Assembly (NCBI GenBank): GCA_008692225.1
Contig: VICG01000019.1
Location: 1-64,000 of the forward strand
Reading direction: 5' to 3'
DNA: 64,000 nt
Source: Monilinia fructicola
Lineage: Eukaryota; Ascomycota; Leotiomycetes; Helotiales; Sclerotiniaceae
The notes beneath the pieces were generated by a model. The model did not search any database and was not told the origin of the DNA. It worked only from the letters and a program-made list of their open reading frames with translations. The position numbers were made by a program, and so were the translations under genes. Below are positions 15,063 to 27,295 of the stretch, piece by piece (position 1 is the stretch's first letter; each line of letters begins with the position of its first letter).

Positions 15063-15939
15063 TTATATGAAAAAATGTAAATATATTATATATTAAATAT
15101 ATTATATAAAACATTAAATTTAAATAGATTTAATATTAATTAGATTATATATTATTTAATATATATATAACTATTATATAAAATATTAATTTAACTTTAT
15201 TTTATATAATGAATATTTATATATATAAAATATTTTATCGAAAATTATTAATCCTACTAAATTAATTGTATGATAAAATTTTAATAATAAGAAATCTATA
15301 AATATATATATTAAGGTATATTTTTTAAAGCTTACTGGTATTTTCTATATATTAATAATAGTATATATATAGAATTCAAAATAGATTAATCGAATTTAAA
15401 ATTAATTAATATAAAAGTTTATTAATAAATTAAAGTTTATTAAATGTTAAAATTTTATTAATAGTTATTTTGTATATAAAAATAGTTTACTAAAAAATAT
15501 TTTTATATAAAAATCAATTGTATGCTATTAATTTTATATTAAAATCCTATGGGTATATAAAATGAAAATAGGTTGAAAGCATTATTCAATAGATGATATT
15601 ATGTTTTAAACTTTTAATAAATTATTAACATTTATTTTATTTAAATTTTAATATTATATTATTATAAATTAGGTAATTCAATTATAATAATATAAGTATA
15701 TTATATACTTTATTAGTTATGTAATTTTAGGTGATTCTTTATTAAATTTATAAGGTATTAATATACTAGATTTTTTTCTTTAAGCTTTTATATTAATATA
15801 TATAAATAAATATATATATTTATTATATAAGCTTAAAATTAAAATTTAGATATAACATTTTAAAGAATTTAATTAAGTTATTATTAATTATATGGGTAAA
15901 TATATAAATTAATATTTAATTTTAATGTAGGGATTAAAA
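15063..15939. other. AT-rich DNA, nothing recognised
   Basis: No gene, array or terminal repeat recognised. Confidence 0.6.
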
Positions 15940-16545
15940 ATTCTTTTATTATATGTTAAATTTAAGGGATTATTTTAAAAAACTATTTTAAAGGCTATTT
16001 AAAAGGTTATATATTAAATTCAAAAGGCTAAGCAAAAAATTATTTTTATTAATATATGTTAAATTTAAAGAGTTATTTTAAAGACTATTTTAAAGGCTAT
16101 TTAAAGGGTTATTTAGAAGATTATATATTAAATTCGAAGAGTTATTTAAAGAATTATTTAAAAGATTATTTTTATTAATATATATTAAATTTAATGGATT
16201 ATTTTAAGGATTATTTTAAAGATTATTTATAAAGCTATTCAAAAGGTTATATATTAAATTTGAAAGGTTATTTAAAAGGTTATTTTTATTAATATATATT
16301 GAATTTAAAAGATTATTCTAAGGATTATTTTAAGGACTATTTTAAAGGTTATTTTAAAAAGTTATATATTAAATTTAAAGAGTTATTTAAAGTATTATTT
16401 AAAAAGTTATTCTTATTAATATATATTAAATTGAAAAAATTATTTAAAAAACTATTTTTTTTTATTATATATTAAATTCAAAAAGTTATTTTTATTATTC
16501 TATATTAAATTAAAAAGACCATTTACATTAAATTCAAAGGATTAT
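15940..16545. repeat. Nested 11-12-bp / ~120-bp minisatellite
   Basis: Short units of the form ttatttaaagg/ttattttaaagg repeat throughout. At a larger scale they are punctuated by tttttattaatatatattaaatt roughly every 100-140 bp (15940, 16045, 16165, 16285, 16410), giving a higher-order repeat. Confidence 0.7.
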
Positions 16546-16580
16546 TTAAAAAAAGCTATCTATATTATACTATTTTAAAT

Positions 16581-16900
16581 ATTATAATATTTTATATTAT
16601 AATTCTATTAAATTATAAATATTTATATTCTATAAATATAAATTTATATATTTTATAATAAATATAAGATTATATTATTATATATAAATATTATAATATT
16701 TTATATTATGATTTTATTGAATTATAAGTATTTATACCCTATAAATATAAGTTTATATACTTTATAATAAATATAATATTATATTATCATATATAAATAT
16801 TATAATATTTTATATTATAATTTTATTTTATAATATTTTATATTATAATTTTATTAAATTATAAGTATTATACTTTATAATTATAGATTTATATACCCTA
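16581..16900. repeat. 109-bp tandem repeat, about 2.5 copies
   Basis: The block attataatattttatattat starts at 16581, 16690 and 16799, an exact 109-bp period. The intervening sequence agrees except for transitions. The third copy is partial and then internally repeated. Confidence 0.8.
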
Positions 16901-17021
16901 TAAGATTTGTTATATTTTTATATTATCATTAATTATTTTATAATATTATTAATATAATTCTTATATATTTTAATTATAATAAATATATATAATGTTTTTA
17001 TTAATAATATATATTAATTTA

Positions 17022-17216
17022 AAGATTATTAAGCAATATAAAATCATTAAGTATTATAAAATCATTAAGCATTATAAAATTATTAAATATTATAAAATCA
17101 TTAGATATTATAAAATCATTAAGCATTATAAAATCATTAAATATTATAAGATTATTAAATATTATAAAATCATAAAATATTATAAAATTATTGGGTATTA
17201 TAAGATTATCGGATAC
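17022..17216. repeat. 18-bp minisatellite, about eleven copies
   Basis: Unit attataaaatcattaagt. As the length is a multiple of three it keeps one frame open (a YYKIIK hexapeptide repeat), which explains the 75-codon open frame here. There is no other sign of a gene. Confidence 0.85.
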
Positions 17217-18011
17217 TAATATATTATTAATAATGATTTTGTATATAAAATAATTTATTAAAAAATATTAATTTATATAAAATCTATTATATACTAAAAG
17301 TTTTATAATAAAAACCTTATAAATATATAAATCAAATAAATTAAAAGCTATATTTAATAAATAATACTATATTATAGGTTTTTAATAAACTATTAACATT
17401 TATATAATATTATTTTTAATATTATATTATTTAAAAATAAATGATTTTATTAAAATATAATAAGTATTTTATATTCTATATATTATTAAAAATTAGGCAA
17501 TTTTAAATTAATAGTATAAAGTATTAATATATTAAAATATTAATTTAAAGTATTAAAATTTATATATATAAATAAATATAGATATAAAACATTTAAATTT
17601 AAAATAAAATATTTTTAAATATTTAAGATTTGAAATATATTAATTTTTAAAATTTATATTATTATAACATATATGATTAAATTTATATTTTAATAAATTA
17701 AATATGAATATAATATATTAAGTTTAATTTTAATAAAATATATTTTATAAGAGTATTATTATAAAGTATAAAATTATTAAATATATTATTAAAGGTATAA
17801 TATTATTAAAAGTATTATTAAAAGTATAATATTATAAAAAATATTATTAAAAGTATAGTATTTAAAAGGGATTATATATTAAAATATAATAGTAATATTT
17901 AAATATTATATTATTTTTAATATTATTATTTTTATAATTTAAATAAGTTATTTTTATAATAAAATTATAATTTAATTAATTTATAAATATATTATATATT
18001 TAATTATTACT
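17217..18011. other. AT-rich DNA with degenerate short repeats
   Basis: Only loose attattaaaagtat-type repeats at about 17740-17870. No coding signal. Confidence 0.6.
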
Positions 18012-18152
18012 GAATATATTTATTATTTAAATTATTAATAAATATATTAATTATTTAATTTATTAATAAATATATTTATTATTTAAATTATTAATAAATA
18101 TATTTATTATTTAAACTATTAATAAATATATTTATTATTTAAATTATTAATA
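18012..18152. repeat. 28-bp minisatellite, five copies
   Basis: Unit aatatatttattatttaaa plus ttattaat, starting at 18013, 18041, 18069, 18097 and 18125. One copy differs by a small substitution cluster. Confidence 0.85.
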
Positions 18153-19465
18153 ATTAAATTTATATGTTTTAAATAAACGTTAAATTATATTATATATTTT
18201 ATATTAGGTTTTTAATAAATTATTATATTATTATTTGTTATAATTATAAATATATTATATAGAATATTAATTTTATTAATAGGAATTAAAACGAAAAAAC
18301 AAATTATAATATATAATAAAATAAGAATTACTATTATTTATAACTTTTATAAAAATTAATAAAATTATTTCTATAAAAATAATTATTATAAAAATTAAAA
18401 AAAAAAATGCTTTTTGATTAAAATAATTGTTATAAAAATTAAAAAAAAAATACTTTTCGATTAAGATAATTGCTATTAAATAATTATTCTATGAATTTTT
18501 TTTATAAATTATTATTGATGGTGATCCATTTTGATAGAAAAAATAATAATTTGCGAAAAATAATTAAATTAGCTATTATTATAATTCGCTTAAATATTAA
18601 TATAATTTAAAGATTTAAAATTATATATTATAAAGATTAATTTAAATTTTTTATATATAAAATTTATTTTAAATTATCTTAAAAATTAAAGGATTTGTAT
18701 AGATTTTAATATATTAGTATTTTGATAGTATATAAGGTAAAACTATTTTGATAAGGAGTAATAGTTTAATAAAATATCTATTCTTATTTGAATTTATTTT
18801 TACTTTTATTAGCTTTAATCTTTATATAAATTAAAAATTTGAAAAATTATATAATAAGAATTTATTTAAATTTTATATATATATAATTTATATTAAATTA
18901 TCTTTAAAATTAAAGAATCTGTATTAATTTAAATTATTAATTATAAAAAAGTGATTGATTAAAGTAATATAGAGTAGTAATATTTTGAAAAATAAAATAT
19001 TTTAAATATTATTTTTAATATATTTATATTAATTTAATTTTATATTTTCAAAATCCAAAAAAAGCTAATATCAAATTAAAATAATTAAAGGAGTTTATAA
19101 TATTTTTTAAAATCTTTAAATTCGAATTATTTATTATAAAAGTTATAATATATTTTAAAATAAATGAGCTAATTTATTTAAATATAATAAATTATTATAA
19201 ATATATTTATATTAATTTTATTAGTTCAATTTTATTAAGTATAAATGAAACTTTTAAAGGGTAATACTCTAATAAAAGATAGGGATATTTTAATTATATT
19301 ATTAATCTAATTAATAATACAATTTATAATCCTTTATATATATATTAGCCTTTGATTTATTGAATTTAATACTTTTTAATAAAAAACAAAAAAGTTTTAT
19401 TTTATATTAATATATATAAGTTCGACTATAAATAACAAAATAAAAAATATTTAATCTTAGTAAAA
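18153..19465. other. AT-rich DNA with a decayed foldback-element copy
   Basis: From about 18484 (ctatgaattttttttataaa) to 18660 the sequence matches the left arm of the foldback element at 19466-19800, with its GC-rich core (ggccaccatcgg) changed to aattattattga. Two further pieces (18665-18720 and 18890-18940) are copies of a dispersed repeat also seen inverted at 12345-12395. Confidence 0.55.
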
Positions 19466-19800
19466 TATTCTAATAACTATTCTATGAATTTTTTTCGCAG
19501 GCCACCATCGGTAATAACCCATTTCGACAAGGAAAATGATAACCCGCAAAAAATAATCGAATCAATCATTATTATAATTCACTCAAATATTAATATAATT
19601 TAAAAATTTAAAATCGTATATTATAAAAGTTAATTTAAATTTTTTATATATAAAATTAAATTTTTAAATTATATTAATATTTAAGCGAATTATAGTAGTG
19701 GCCGATTCGACTATTTTTCGCAGGCCACTACCCCCCCCTGTCGAAATGGGCCACCACCGGTGATGGCCGCGAAAAAATTCATAGAATAGTTATTAGAATA
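19466..19800. mobile_element. Foldback/MITE element, ~335 bp, TA-flanked
   Basis: Nearly the whole element is an inverted repeat. The left arm starts TATTCTAATAACTATTCTAT and the right arm is its reverse complement ending at 19800. Each arm carries tttttcgc followed by a GC-rich core (ggccaccatcgg; on the right ggccaccaccggtgatggcc), then AT-rich sequence meeting near 19660. TA at both ends fits a TA target duplication, as made by Tc1/mariner/Pogo-type transposases. No coding capacity. Confidence 0.75.
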
Positions 19801-19807
19801 ATTATTA

Positions 19808-20929
19808 CTTGGCGTTGTTTTGGGTTAATGCCAGGCTAAAAATCAACCGAAAACGAAATTTATATTCAATCTTTAAAAAATTTATAACAAATCAACGAAT
19901 CTATAAAAGTTTTTAAGCAAAACTTTAAAAGACTAAGAATTCAAAATATTAGTACTTTATTTATTTAAATTTGAAAAAATCAAAGTTTTTTGATATATAA
20001 AATAAAATTTAAAAAATGTACTATCTTATACTATTTATATTTTAATCTTTAATAAATAAAGTTTAATCATAATTATAAAGAAACAAAAAGTTATATTAAA
20101 TAAATCATTTAGTTTCTTATAATATATTAATTTGAATTTAGTTTTATTTGTTATTATTAGATTTATAAAAAGCTTTTTAAAATCAAGAGAGAAAAGTATA
20201 ATAAATTTTTATTATATATAATAATTAAAGGATTATATAATTTATAAATTTCGATAAAAATTATTACTATATATAGAATTTCAATAAAATATTTTATAGT
20301 TCTAGTTTAAGCAAAAAATATTATAATATAATAATTTATAATAAATTTATACTATAAAAGATTTACTATTTAGGCGATTATAAATTAATTTTATATATAT
20401 AATAAAAGAAAGATAAATATATTATATTTTATTTATAAATTATATATATTAATAGTTTTTATTTGAATTTATAAGTTATATAATGCTTTTATTATTATAT
20501 ATAATAAAAATTTATTATACTTTTCTCTCTTAATCTTAAAAAGCTTTTATAAATTTAATAATAATAAATAAAACTAAACTAAAATTAGTATATTATATAG
20601 AATTCAATGTTTTATCTAATATGACTTTTAATTTTTATATAATCAATAGTTAAATCTAATTTAGTAAAGTTTGAAATATAAGTAATATAAAATAAGATAA
20701 AATAATACATTTTTTTAAATTCTTTTTAATATATAAAGAAATATTAATATTTAAAAATTAAAAACGCTTATTATATATTTTTTAGTCTTATAATATTTTC
20801 AAGCATTTTTTATAATATTTAATTTATTCCTCGATTTATTATAGTTTTCTAAAGATTAAATATACAATAATATATATTTCGTTTTTCGAGTTAATTTTTA
20901 GCCCGGCATTGACCCAAAACAACGCCAAG
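19808..20929. mobile_element. TIR element, ~1.12 kb, TA-flanked
   Basis: The left end CTTGGCGTTGTTTTGGGT (from 19808) is repeated inverted at the right end (to 20929, acccaaaacaacgccaag). The similarity extends about 60 bp inward with transitions. TA dinucleotides lie just outside both ends (19806-19807 and 20930-20931). The interior is AT-rich with no surviving frame. Probably a non-autonomous or dead Tc1/mariner-superfamily element. Confidence 0.8.
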
Positions 20930-20931
20930 TA

Positions 20932-21381
20932 GATCCGCGAAAAAGGCTTAAAAATAATTATTAATCTTAACCTCACAGCAATACACCAGTGCTCTTTATC
21001 GATTATACATTTTATTTATATTTTTCCTATTCCTTCTCTTTTGAAAGTAAAGCGCCAAGCCCAAGTCCTCCTTACACTCCATGGTATATTTTCATTATCC
21101 AAATCCAAGCCAACTCACTATCAGAACCAAGAATATTGCCACCATTTCCTTGATTTCCCTTATTCACAAGTAAGTCAACTCACTCCCAAACCAAGTTACC
21201 ACCAAGCCGAACCAACCCACGATCACACCAACGCACTACCAAATCAAATTCCAACCAAACCAATTCACTATGAAGTCAGAAAATCCTCATATCCCTTTCC
21301 CTCTTCCCCCCTCTCTATTCCCTTATTGCACTCCTTGCCTCTTCCCCGTCTTCGCTATTTTTCTTTGATCTCTCTCATTTT
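20932..21381. other. Island 1 boundary, intergenic
   Basis: Composition changes abruptly from AT-rich to ordinary just right of the TIR element. A long plus-strand open frame (21041-21418) is proline/histidine/serine-rich and lacks a convincing ATG start or domain. I treat it as 3' flank of the minus-strand gene. Confidence 0.5.
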
Positions 21382-23110
21382 TCAATCAGCCTGCTTTCGC
21401 TTCCGATTTCGAGTTTGACAAGTAGGTATTACATGTTGAACAACAACAGGATTAGTAGTACCATCAACCAAAGATCTATGAGGAGGCAGATCCACCGGTT
21501 CTTCAGGAACATCATCGCTTTGTGACGAGGCCGGTGATGGTGACAAGGTGCCTTCAGCCTCAGCTTCATGTCCATCGTTGAAGTCTTCGTCATGTAATAT
21601 AGATGTTGGGTGTATTTGGAGGTATTGAGCCGATGCGATTCGCATATTCATCATGTAGATCGAAGGCATCGTTGAGTAATTGATACAAAGTTCGCATTGA
21701 CAACTCCCAAGGTGTTTTGAAAAGGTCTTTATCCTTTTCAAGCCAGGTGAATGGAACCAAGTCACCCAATGTAAACTTTACAGTCTCATCAATTTGAGCA
21801 CCTTCAGTTCCATCCAAACCTCGAATCTCCTAAAAGAGCTGATTAGCAGAGCATCAGGGCATTGTATGTTAGGACACATACCATAGCGGAATTTTCCCTT
21901 GGAATATCTTTCTTGTACTTGCACAAACGAACGTGCCAATATTTCTTGCCTTGAATGGACCTTTTATACCTTTCCCATACTTCCAAAAACGTTCTTCTTG
22001 TCTTGGGGTCTATCTTGACGATAACCACTTTGTTGATACCTTTGTCGGCATGAAGAAGATAATATCGAACATAGTTTCTCAAGCTTTCCAAAGTTTGAGA
22101 ATACCCAATTTCGAATATCACACCGGGAAGTCTGGAAGATATAAGTCGATTCTCTTCATTAGCTTCGCTGTTGGCTCCCACCCTGAATCTGATCGAGGCA
22201 TCAGGGTATAATTCCTTCCATTTCCCTTCAACCTTCCAGACCTGAATAGCACGATTCGAATTTCCCTTGATGCCATGTAACAACTTCTTCTTGAAAGGAT
22301 ATTTCGTCTTGACAGGATCATCTGGACAACTGCGAATGACACTTTTGATAACATCAACAGCCAAGTCCCGAAAACTCTCTGCTGTTTCATCATGAACAAT
22401 GGATGGCATTCGGAAACTAAGAGTTGATGTTTGAGAGATGTACTCGTATCTATATCCGCTTTTTTAGTGATTGATTATTGAAATGTAGAGCACATGAATT
22501 GTTTGGTTTACCTGAGATGAAGGATGCTATGATCGTCGTTCCTTTTTGATAGAAACTTTCTAAGCTGCTCAACTTGCAACACGCTCACCTCCTCCTCTTT
22601 TCTTTACCACTTTCCTTTTCCCCGCAAATGATTGGACTTGTGGTGAATGGTTCTCTTTTTGATTATGCTCTTGATTCGATGCTTGCTCTTCCTGTTCTTC
22701 TTCTACCTTTTCCCTATTGGTATACTTGGCTAACAGCGAACGAATCTTCTTGTAGTCGTGTTGTGAGATAGTGAATTGCGCGCCCACTCCCGTTCACCAT
22801 TTATATTTTCGAATATATCGATGATTTCGTCGATTGTATTGTTGTGTAGATTGGAGTTGGCAGATGATCCTGGTGCTTCGGTCGCAAGCAAAGGGGGGGT
22901 CAAAGGAGGGGTATTGGCAGCGGTAGTAGCAGTCGCAGAAGCGGAAACAGAACTAGAAGCAACAGAAGTATCTTGTCGGCGCGAAGAGCGTAAAGAATAA
23001 CGTTTTTTGAAGGTGGGCGTGTCAGATATAGAAGACTCCGACTTGTCTGTTGAAGGCGATGATGATGATGAGCCTTTGAAATCGCGATGATTGGATGTTG
23101 TTGCCGTCAT
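21382..23110 (-). CDS. Fungal PD-(D/E)XK-like protein, spliced, frame-broken
   Basis: Minus-strand gene of unknown cellular role. The N-terminal part from ATG at 23110 is Ser/Thr-rich and disordered, followed by FTISQHDYKKIRSLL and a charged linker. The core (22416-21882) reads FRMPSIVHDE, then LYPDASIRF, PGVIFEIGYSQ and VVIVKID. This order resembles a large fungal family related to PD-(D/E)XK nucleases (assignment is inference). Two introns look good: 22511-22417 (GTAAAC...TTAG) and 21881-21830 (GTATGT, branch-like GCTAATC, TTTTAG). The second joins SAM to EIRGLDGTEG in frame. The C-terminal tail (21600-21382) is acidic and ends KRKQAD. Frame breaks near 22783, 22600 and 21615 each sit in a run of three to four identical bases, so I read this as one gene with indels. 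The function is unverified. Confidence 0.6.
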
Positions 23111-23709
23111 GATAGAGCAAGATTTGAGTCGTGATCGTGATTATAATTCTTGGAGAGAACAGAGAGGACGAAGGGGAGGAAGTTTCACATTGTTTGTAAA
23201 AAGGCACACTTGTAGTTGTAGTTGTTGTTGTCGTTGTCGTTGTCGTTGTTGTACAGGTGCTTGAACGATATCAGAATGGCAATACAATGTCGAGGGAATG
23301 GATACGGTAACGAGTATCAAATAGGTGGGTGGGATTAGAAAGAGAAAGTTATACCTAGATTGAAGAATGAAAGCGATAAGATAGAGATAGGATAGATAAG
23401 CCCAAGTACATAGGACCTGATAAGATCACCCCTACCAATCCTATCGAGAGATCCAATATTTCAGCCTCGTCAGCCTTGTCAAACTGGTTCAGGTACTAGG
23501 TAGATCTTCGTTCTCCCCAAGGAAGGTAGCATGACAATTATTAAACTTTTGTATATTTATTTTGACATCTAGACATCTAAAGTACAATGGAAGCCAAAAT
23601 ATCGTCAACTAGGATTACATGAAGTTAAATTTGATATCGTTGAAGTCCACTAAGATCCTAGGCTATTTGTTGAGGTACTTGGCGATTCTTCCCCCCTTTC
23701 CCTCACCCC
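23111..23709. other. Intergenic, with GTT/GTC microsatellite
   Basis: Likely upstream region of the minus-strand gene ending at 23110. It contains a (gttgtc)n-like tract at about 23209-23254, which could form a regulatory or 5'UTR simple repeat. No other feature recognised. Confidence 0.55.
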
Positions 23710-24861
23710 TCACCCCTCATCCCTCAACCCTTGAATCTCCTCCTTAACCTCCTCCACCTTCATTAAATCCTTCCAAACCAACCTAACAAGCACCCTAGCA
23801 TTCTCCACCCACCCATTTACTCGCCCACTTAGCCCATTGAACCCCTCAATCTCCTTTTCTAATCCGTCAACTTCACATTCCAACACCTTTCTCTGCTTTT
23901 CCATATCTGCTTCCCACTGATATTGATCTTTGAACATTTCCCTAAAGACCACTTCCTTATAGATCCTCTGGCAGAAACCCTCCAATTGCTCGATTCTTTC
24001 CTTTACTTGTCTGATACTTTCTCTAGTCACTACTTCAACCGCAGTTATATCCCTTTCCCACCCCTCCAATGCCTCGAGCAATTTCAAAGAAGCTTCATAC
24101 TCCCTATTGAATCTATTCTCTTTTTCTAATACTAAGGAGCAAAAGGGCTCAATTGTACGACGAACCTCTTCTTCACGTTTGCGTTTGCGATATTCCCTTA
24201 AACTAATATTAGGATTCAAAGAAATCGGAGGGGTGGACGAGGATGATGATTGTATAGGCATATCATTCCAGATATCTTGTTCAGTGAAAGCTGGACGCAT
24301 AGATGCAAATATTCGACCCGAAAATTGTACTAGCTGGAGATGATGTTGGAGAATTGAACATTGTTCTTGTAATTTGGATATAATTATGTCAGGGGTTAAA
24401 GAAGAGGATGCGTGGAGGCAAACGGTACTTGATTGCGTGTTCTCGACGATGTTATTGACATTGGCAGGTGCGGAGTATTCGTTGCCAGTCCGAGCGGATG
24501 TCGATATAGAGTCAGACAATGGTGTTTCCTTTGAAGAGGTAGATCCAGATCCGGAGGTAGAACTAGACGCTAAGACTATAGCAGAGTCAGTACTTTTTAT
24601 AGCAGGTTGGTATATCTTGGTTTCGTGAGTGAGGGCGGAAAAGTTTGCTTGTTTTGAGGCCTGGTTAGGATGTAAAGATTGAAATGCTCCAGTCGGTTGG
24701 TCCGAAGCCTGACTGTGATGCAAAGACTCAATATCTTCTTCCATCTCGTTACACCGCGTTTGAGCGTTCCCCTCCGAACATCCTCCCTCCGAATATTCTC
24801 ACTTTGAACATTCTCACTTTGAACATCCCCCTTCTGAACATTCCCACCTCGAATAGCCTTG
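23710..24861 (-). CDS. Coiled-coil protein or C-terminal extension of the Ulp1-like gene
   Basis: A 344-codon frame (24744-23710) starts MEEDIESLHH. The first ~170 residues are Ser/Thr-rich and disordered. About residues 180-344 are strongly charged heptad-like sequence (SLREYRKRKREEEVRRT; IEQLEGFCQRIYKEV; VDGLEKEIEGF) typical of a coiled coil. It lies immediately downstream of the protease, same strand, with no intergenic gap. The in-between frame (RDDKAIRGGNVQKGD...) is also protein-like. Adding one G to the G4 run at about 24768 would join it to this frame, and a one-base change in the A7 run at about 24906-24912 joins the protease frame to it. I favour one protein of about 1,180 residues. 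A separate gene starting at 24744 is the alternative. No domain family recognised. Confidence 0.6.
24773..24847 (-). repeat. 15-bp coding minisatellite (pentapeptide repeat)
   Basis: Units like gaatgttcaaagtga/gagtattcggaggga (minus strand) encode degenerate pentapeptides of the type NVQKG, DVQSE, NVQSE, NIRRE, DVRRG. It sits at the junction between the protease and coiled-coil portions, where length change would alter the linker. Confidence 0.75.
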
Positions 24862-27295
24862 TCATCCCTCTTCCTTTCTTCCAAACCCCGAGATCGATCC
24901 TGATCTTTTTTTAACCTCAATATCAAAATCCATGAGATCATTTCTCTTCTCAAGTGGGTCAAAAGGAATTCTCATCTCCAATCGAATACCCTCATCTTCG
25001 TTCACATTTTCATCATCTCCTAGAACCTCCTTCAAAAACCCCATTGGGCAATTCAAGAATCGATCCACATGCTCCAACAAGTACAAACCGCAGTCTGTAG
25101 CATTAGACTGCCTGAGAGATCGTTTAACATGTGGGAAACTCAAATTTCTTCAAAGTTGATCCCCATTCTATTTCAGCTTCCCCTTTGATGAAATCGGCCA
25201 ACTTTTTCCTCGCTGCCGAATACTGAACTTCTTCGCTATCCAAAGAATCCAGAATGATCAAGAATGGAGCCTTTGGATCTGATTGAGCACTTGGTCGAAG
25301 CATAGAAAAGTTACCCACAATAACCACATACCAATGCGATGCCTCACAAACGGGGATAATGATCCATTCAGTTGTTTGAAACCACATTCTAGATAGGGGA
25401 CGATTTCTTATCAGTTTGTTATCTTTGATCAATCGTGGATATAAAAATGTATCGAAAATTGAGACGTTCGAATGAGTGGTGTTTTGATACATCCACAAAA
25501 GGTGCAAGTTGATTAATTCATCATTCAGCCATTGTCCTGGTTGAAGTCGGGGAATCTCCTCGTCAAATCTGATAACAACACTTGTATGGTTAGTATGAGT
25601 ATTTGAGTAAAATATCAAATCCTCAGGTCGCCCCCAAGCATTTTTGTGAACGCGATCAGAGATTGGTGGATCTTGGAATCGAGGTGGTGATATATGAAAA
25701 GTGGACTCGTCATAAGAGTATGCCAAATCTACGGAAGTCTTGAAAGGTCCATCAATTACTCCTTCGTTGTCCGATTCGTACTGTCGATCAGCTATAGCAT
25801 GGCGAGGAATTTCTGGTGTTTCAGGCTCTTGTATGTATTGACTGTCAACTGAATTGATCATCTTGGGGACGCTGGAGTTTGTTCGTTTTTTCTTGTTTCT
25901 CGTCGTGATTTTATTACGTATTGGTGTTACATCGGAAGAGTTGGGACTAGTGATGGAGTCCAAAAGATTTTCAGATCCATCTTCAGTATTCGTTTGATCT
26001 GGACGGCAAGTTGGAACCGGTGTCAATGAGTTGGGGTTGACGTTGAATGACCGGTGATCCTGGATATGAGATCCGAAGGCTTTGTTGAATTCGTTGATTG
26101 TATCGTCGTCATTTTCAATTATATCCATACTCTCATCGCCATCAGTAGAGGTATCAGGCCCATCATATCCATAGCCTTCATCGTAGTCGTATTCTTTCTC
26201 ATGGAGATCATTATTCCTTTCGCCCTTATTCCCACTCTCACGATCGCAACTACCATTCTTTGCATCATTCCCGTTCTGTTGCACAGTCGTCTGATTACTC
26301 TCACTCTCACTCACACGTTCGAAGTCGCCATCCTTTGCGCCATTCCCATTCTGTAGTATAGTCGTCTGCCCACTCTTCTGCACACTCATTCGCCCATTCA
26401 CACCAATTATCCCCTCCTCAATCTCTTCGTATCCTTCTCTGCTTTCTTCGTTCTTTTCTTTTCCACATCCTTGTCCATCTTTATCTTTCCCACCATCCTT
26501 CAAGAGAATATTGTCCGCTTTCAGAGCAGCACACGCTTTTATGACATCAGCTGGAGCAAACCTAGTCATATCCGCAGAAGCATGCTGATCCCTTGCCAGA
26601 TACCTCTTCCAGACCTGCTCTTCCAACTTCGGAATCAAGCCTTCTAGTCGCAATTGCAGGTTGCCTTCCTTTCCATTTATCTCTCTACAAAGCCCATTTA
26701 ACACGACCAATGCTCTTATTGACAACAACACATCCCTCCCCAAGGCAAAACACAAATCCCAAACTGTTACTCTAAACCTCTTTGATAATTTCCTTATCTC
26801 TGCTTTAACTCTCTTTCCAACATCATTTGTATATTCAGCTTCGAATTCGTATTTAATCATAGAGATGATCATGTCCCTGGTGAGTTCGTGGTATGTTTGG
26901 GTGATCCATCGTCCGAAGGAGAGAGATACGGACGGGTGTGTTTTGGATGGGAGACTTGCAAAATGTAATGAGTGCGAAAGAGATAACCAGTGGGTGTGGG
27001 TTTCTTTTAGGTTGTGCGTGTGGGTTTGGTAAGAGTTAAGGAATTTCTGGAAGGAGGAGTCGAGATCTAAAGGGCCTTCAGGATGCGCTGGACGTGGAGG
27101 GTCTGAAGGCGAAGCAGATGGTGGTGGGGGTGGTAATGGTGAAATAGGCGGCAATTCAGACAGTCGACGGCGACGTCGATGTTGATGTTCATACTGGAGT
27201 TGATCTTGAGATTGAACTCTCCTGCCAGTCGTTGATGGATCAATTCGTGAGCTCGATATAAAGATATTAGATACAGGATTTGGTGGCTCATCCAT
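24862..27295 (-). CDS. Ulp1-type SUMO protease (peptidase C48), frame-broken before catalytic Cys
   Basis: SUMO/ubiquitin-like-protein protease acting in the nucleus or at pores, by family. The start is the ATG at 27295. The N-terminal ~560 residues are mostly disordered, with a helical part (about 85-230), an acidic DYDEGYGYDGPD stretch and an imperfect ~28-residue internal repeat (QTTILQNGNGAKDG / QTTVQQNGNDAKNG). The catalytic domain starts about 565. QWLNDELINL (588-597) is the substrate-binding motif, ASHWYVVIV carries the catalytic His (~654), and LIILDSLDS the Asp (~683). The frame then ends at 25124, and the Cys motif SNATDCGLYLLEH continues one base shifted (Cys codon 25090-25092). 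Removing one C from the CCC at about 25135 joins them, so all three catalytic residues are present. Downstream see the coiled-coil extension. Whether active is unknown. Confidence 0.8.

Noticed and set aside
16992..17219. 75-codon open frame with hexapeptide repeats
   Set aside because: Produced by an 18-bp minisatellite whose period is a multiple of three. No gene context.
21041..21418. 125-codon plus-strand open frame
   Set aside because: It begins at a TTG, has no recognised domain, and lies in the 3' flank of a better-supported minus-strand gene.
24862..25143. Intron between the two Ulp1 frames
   Set aside because: No usable donor and acceptor pair separates the His/Asp and Cys segments. 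The frames overlap by 20 bases and join with a one-base change.
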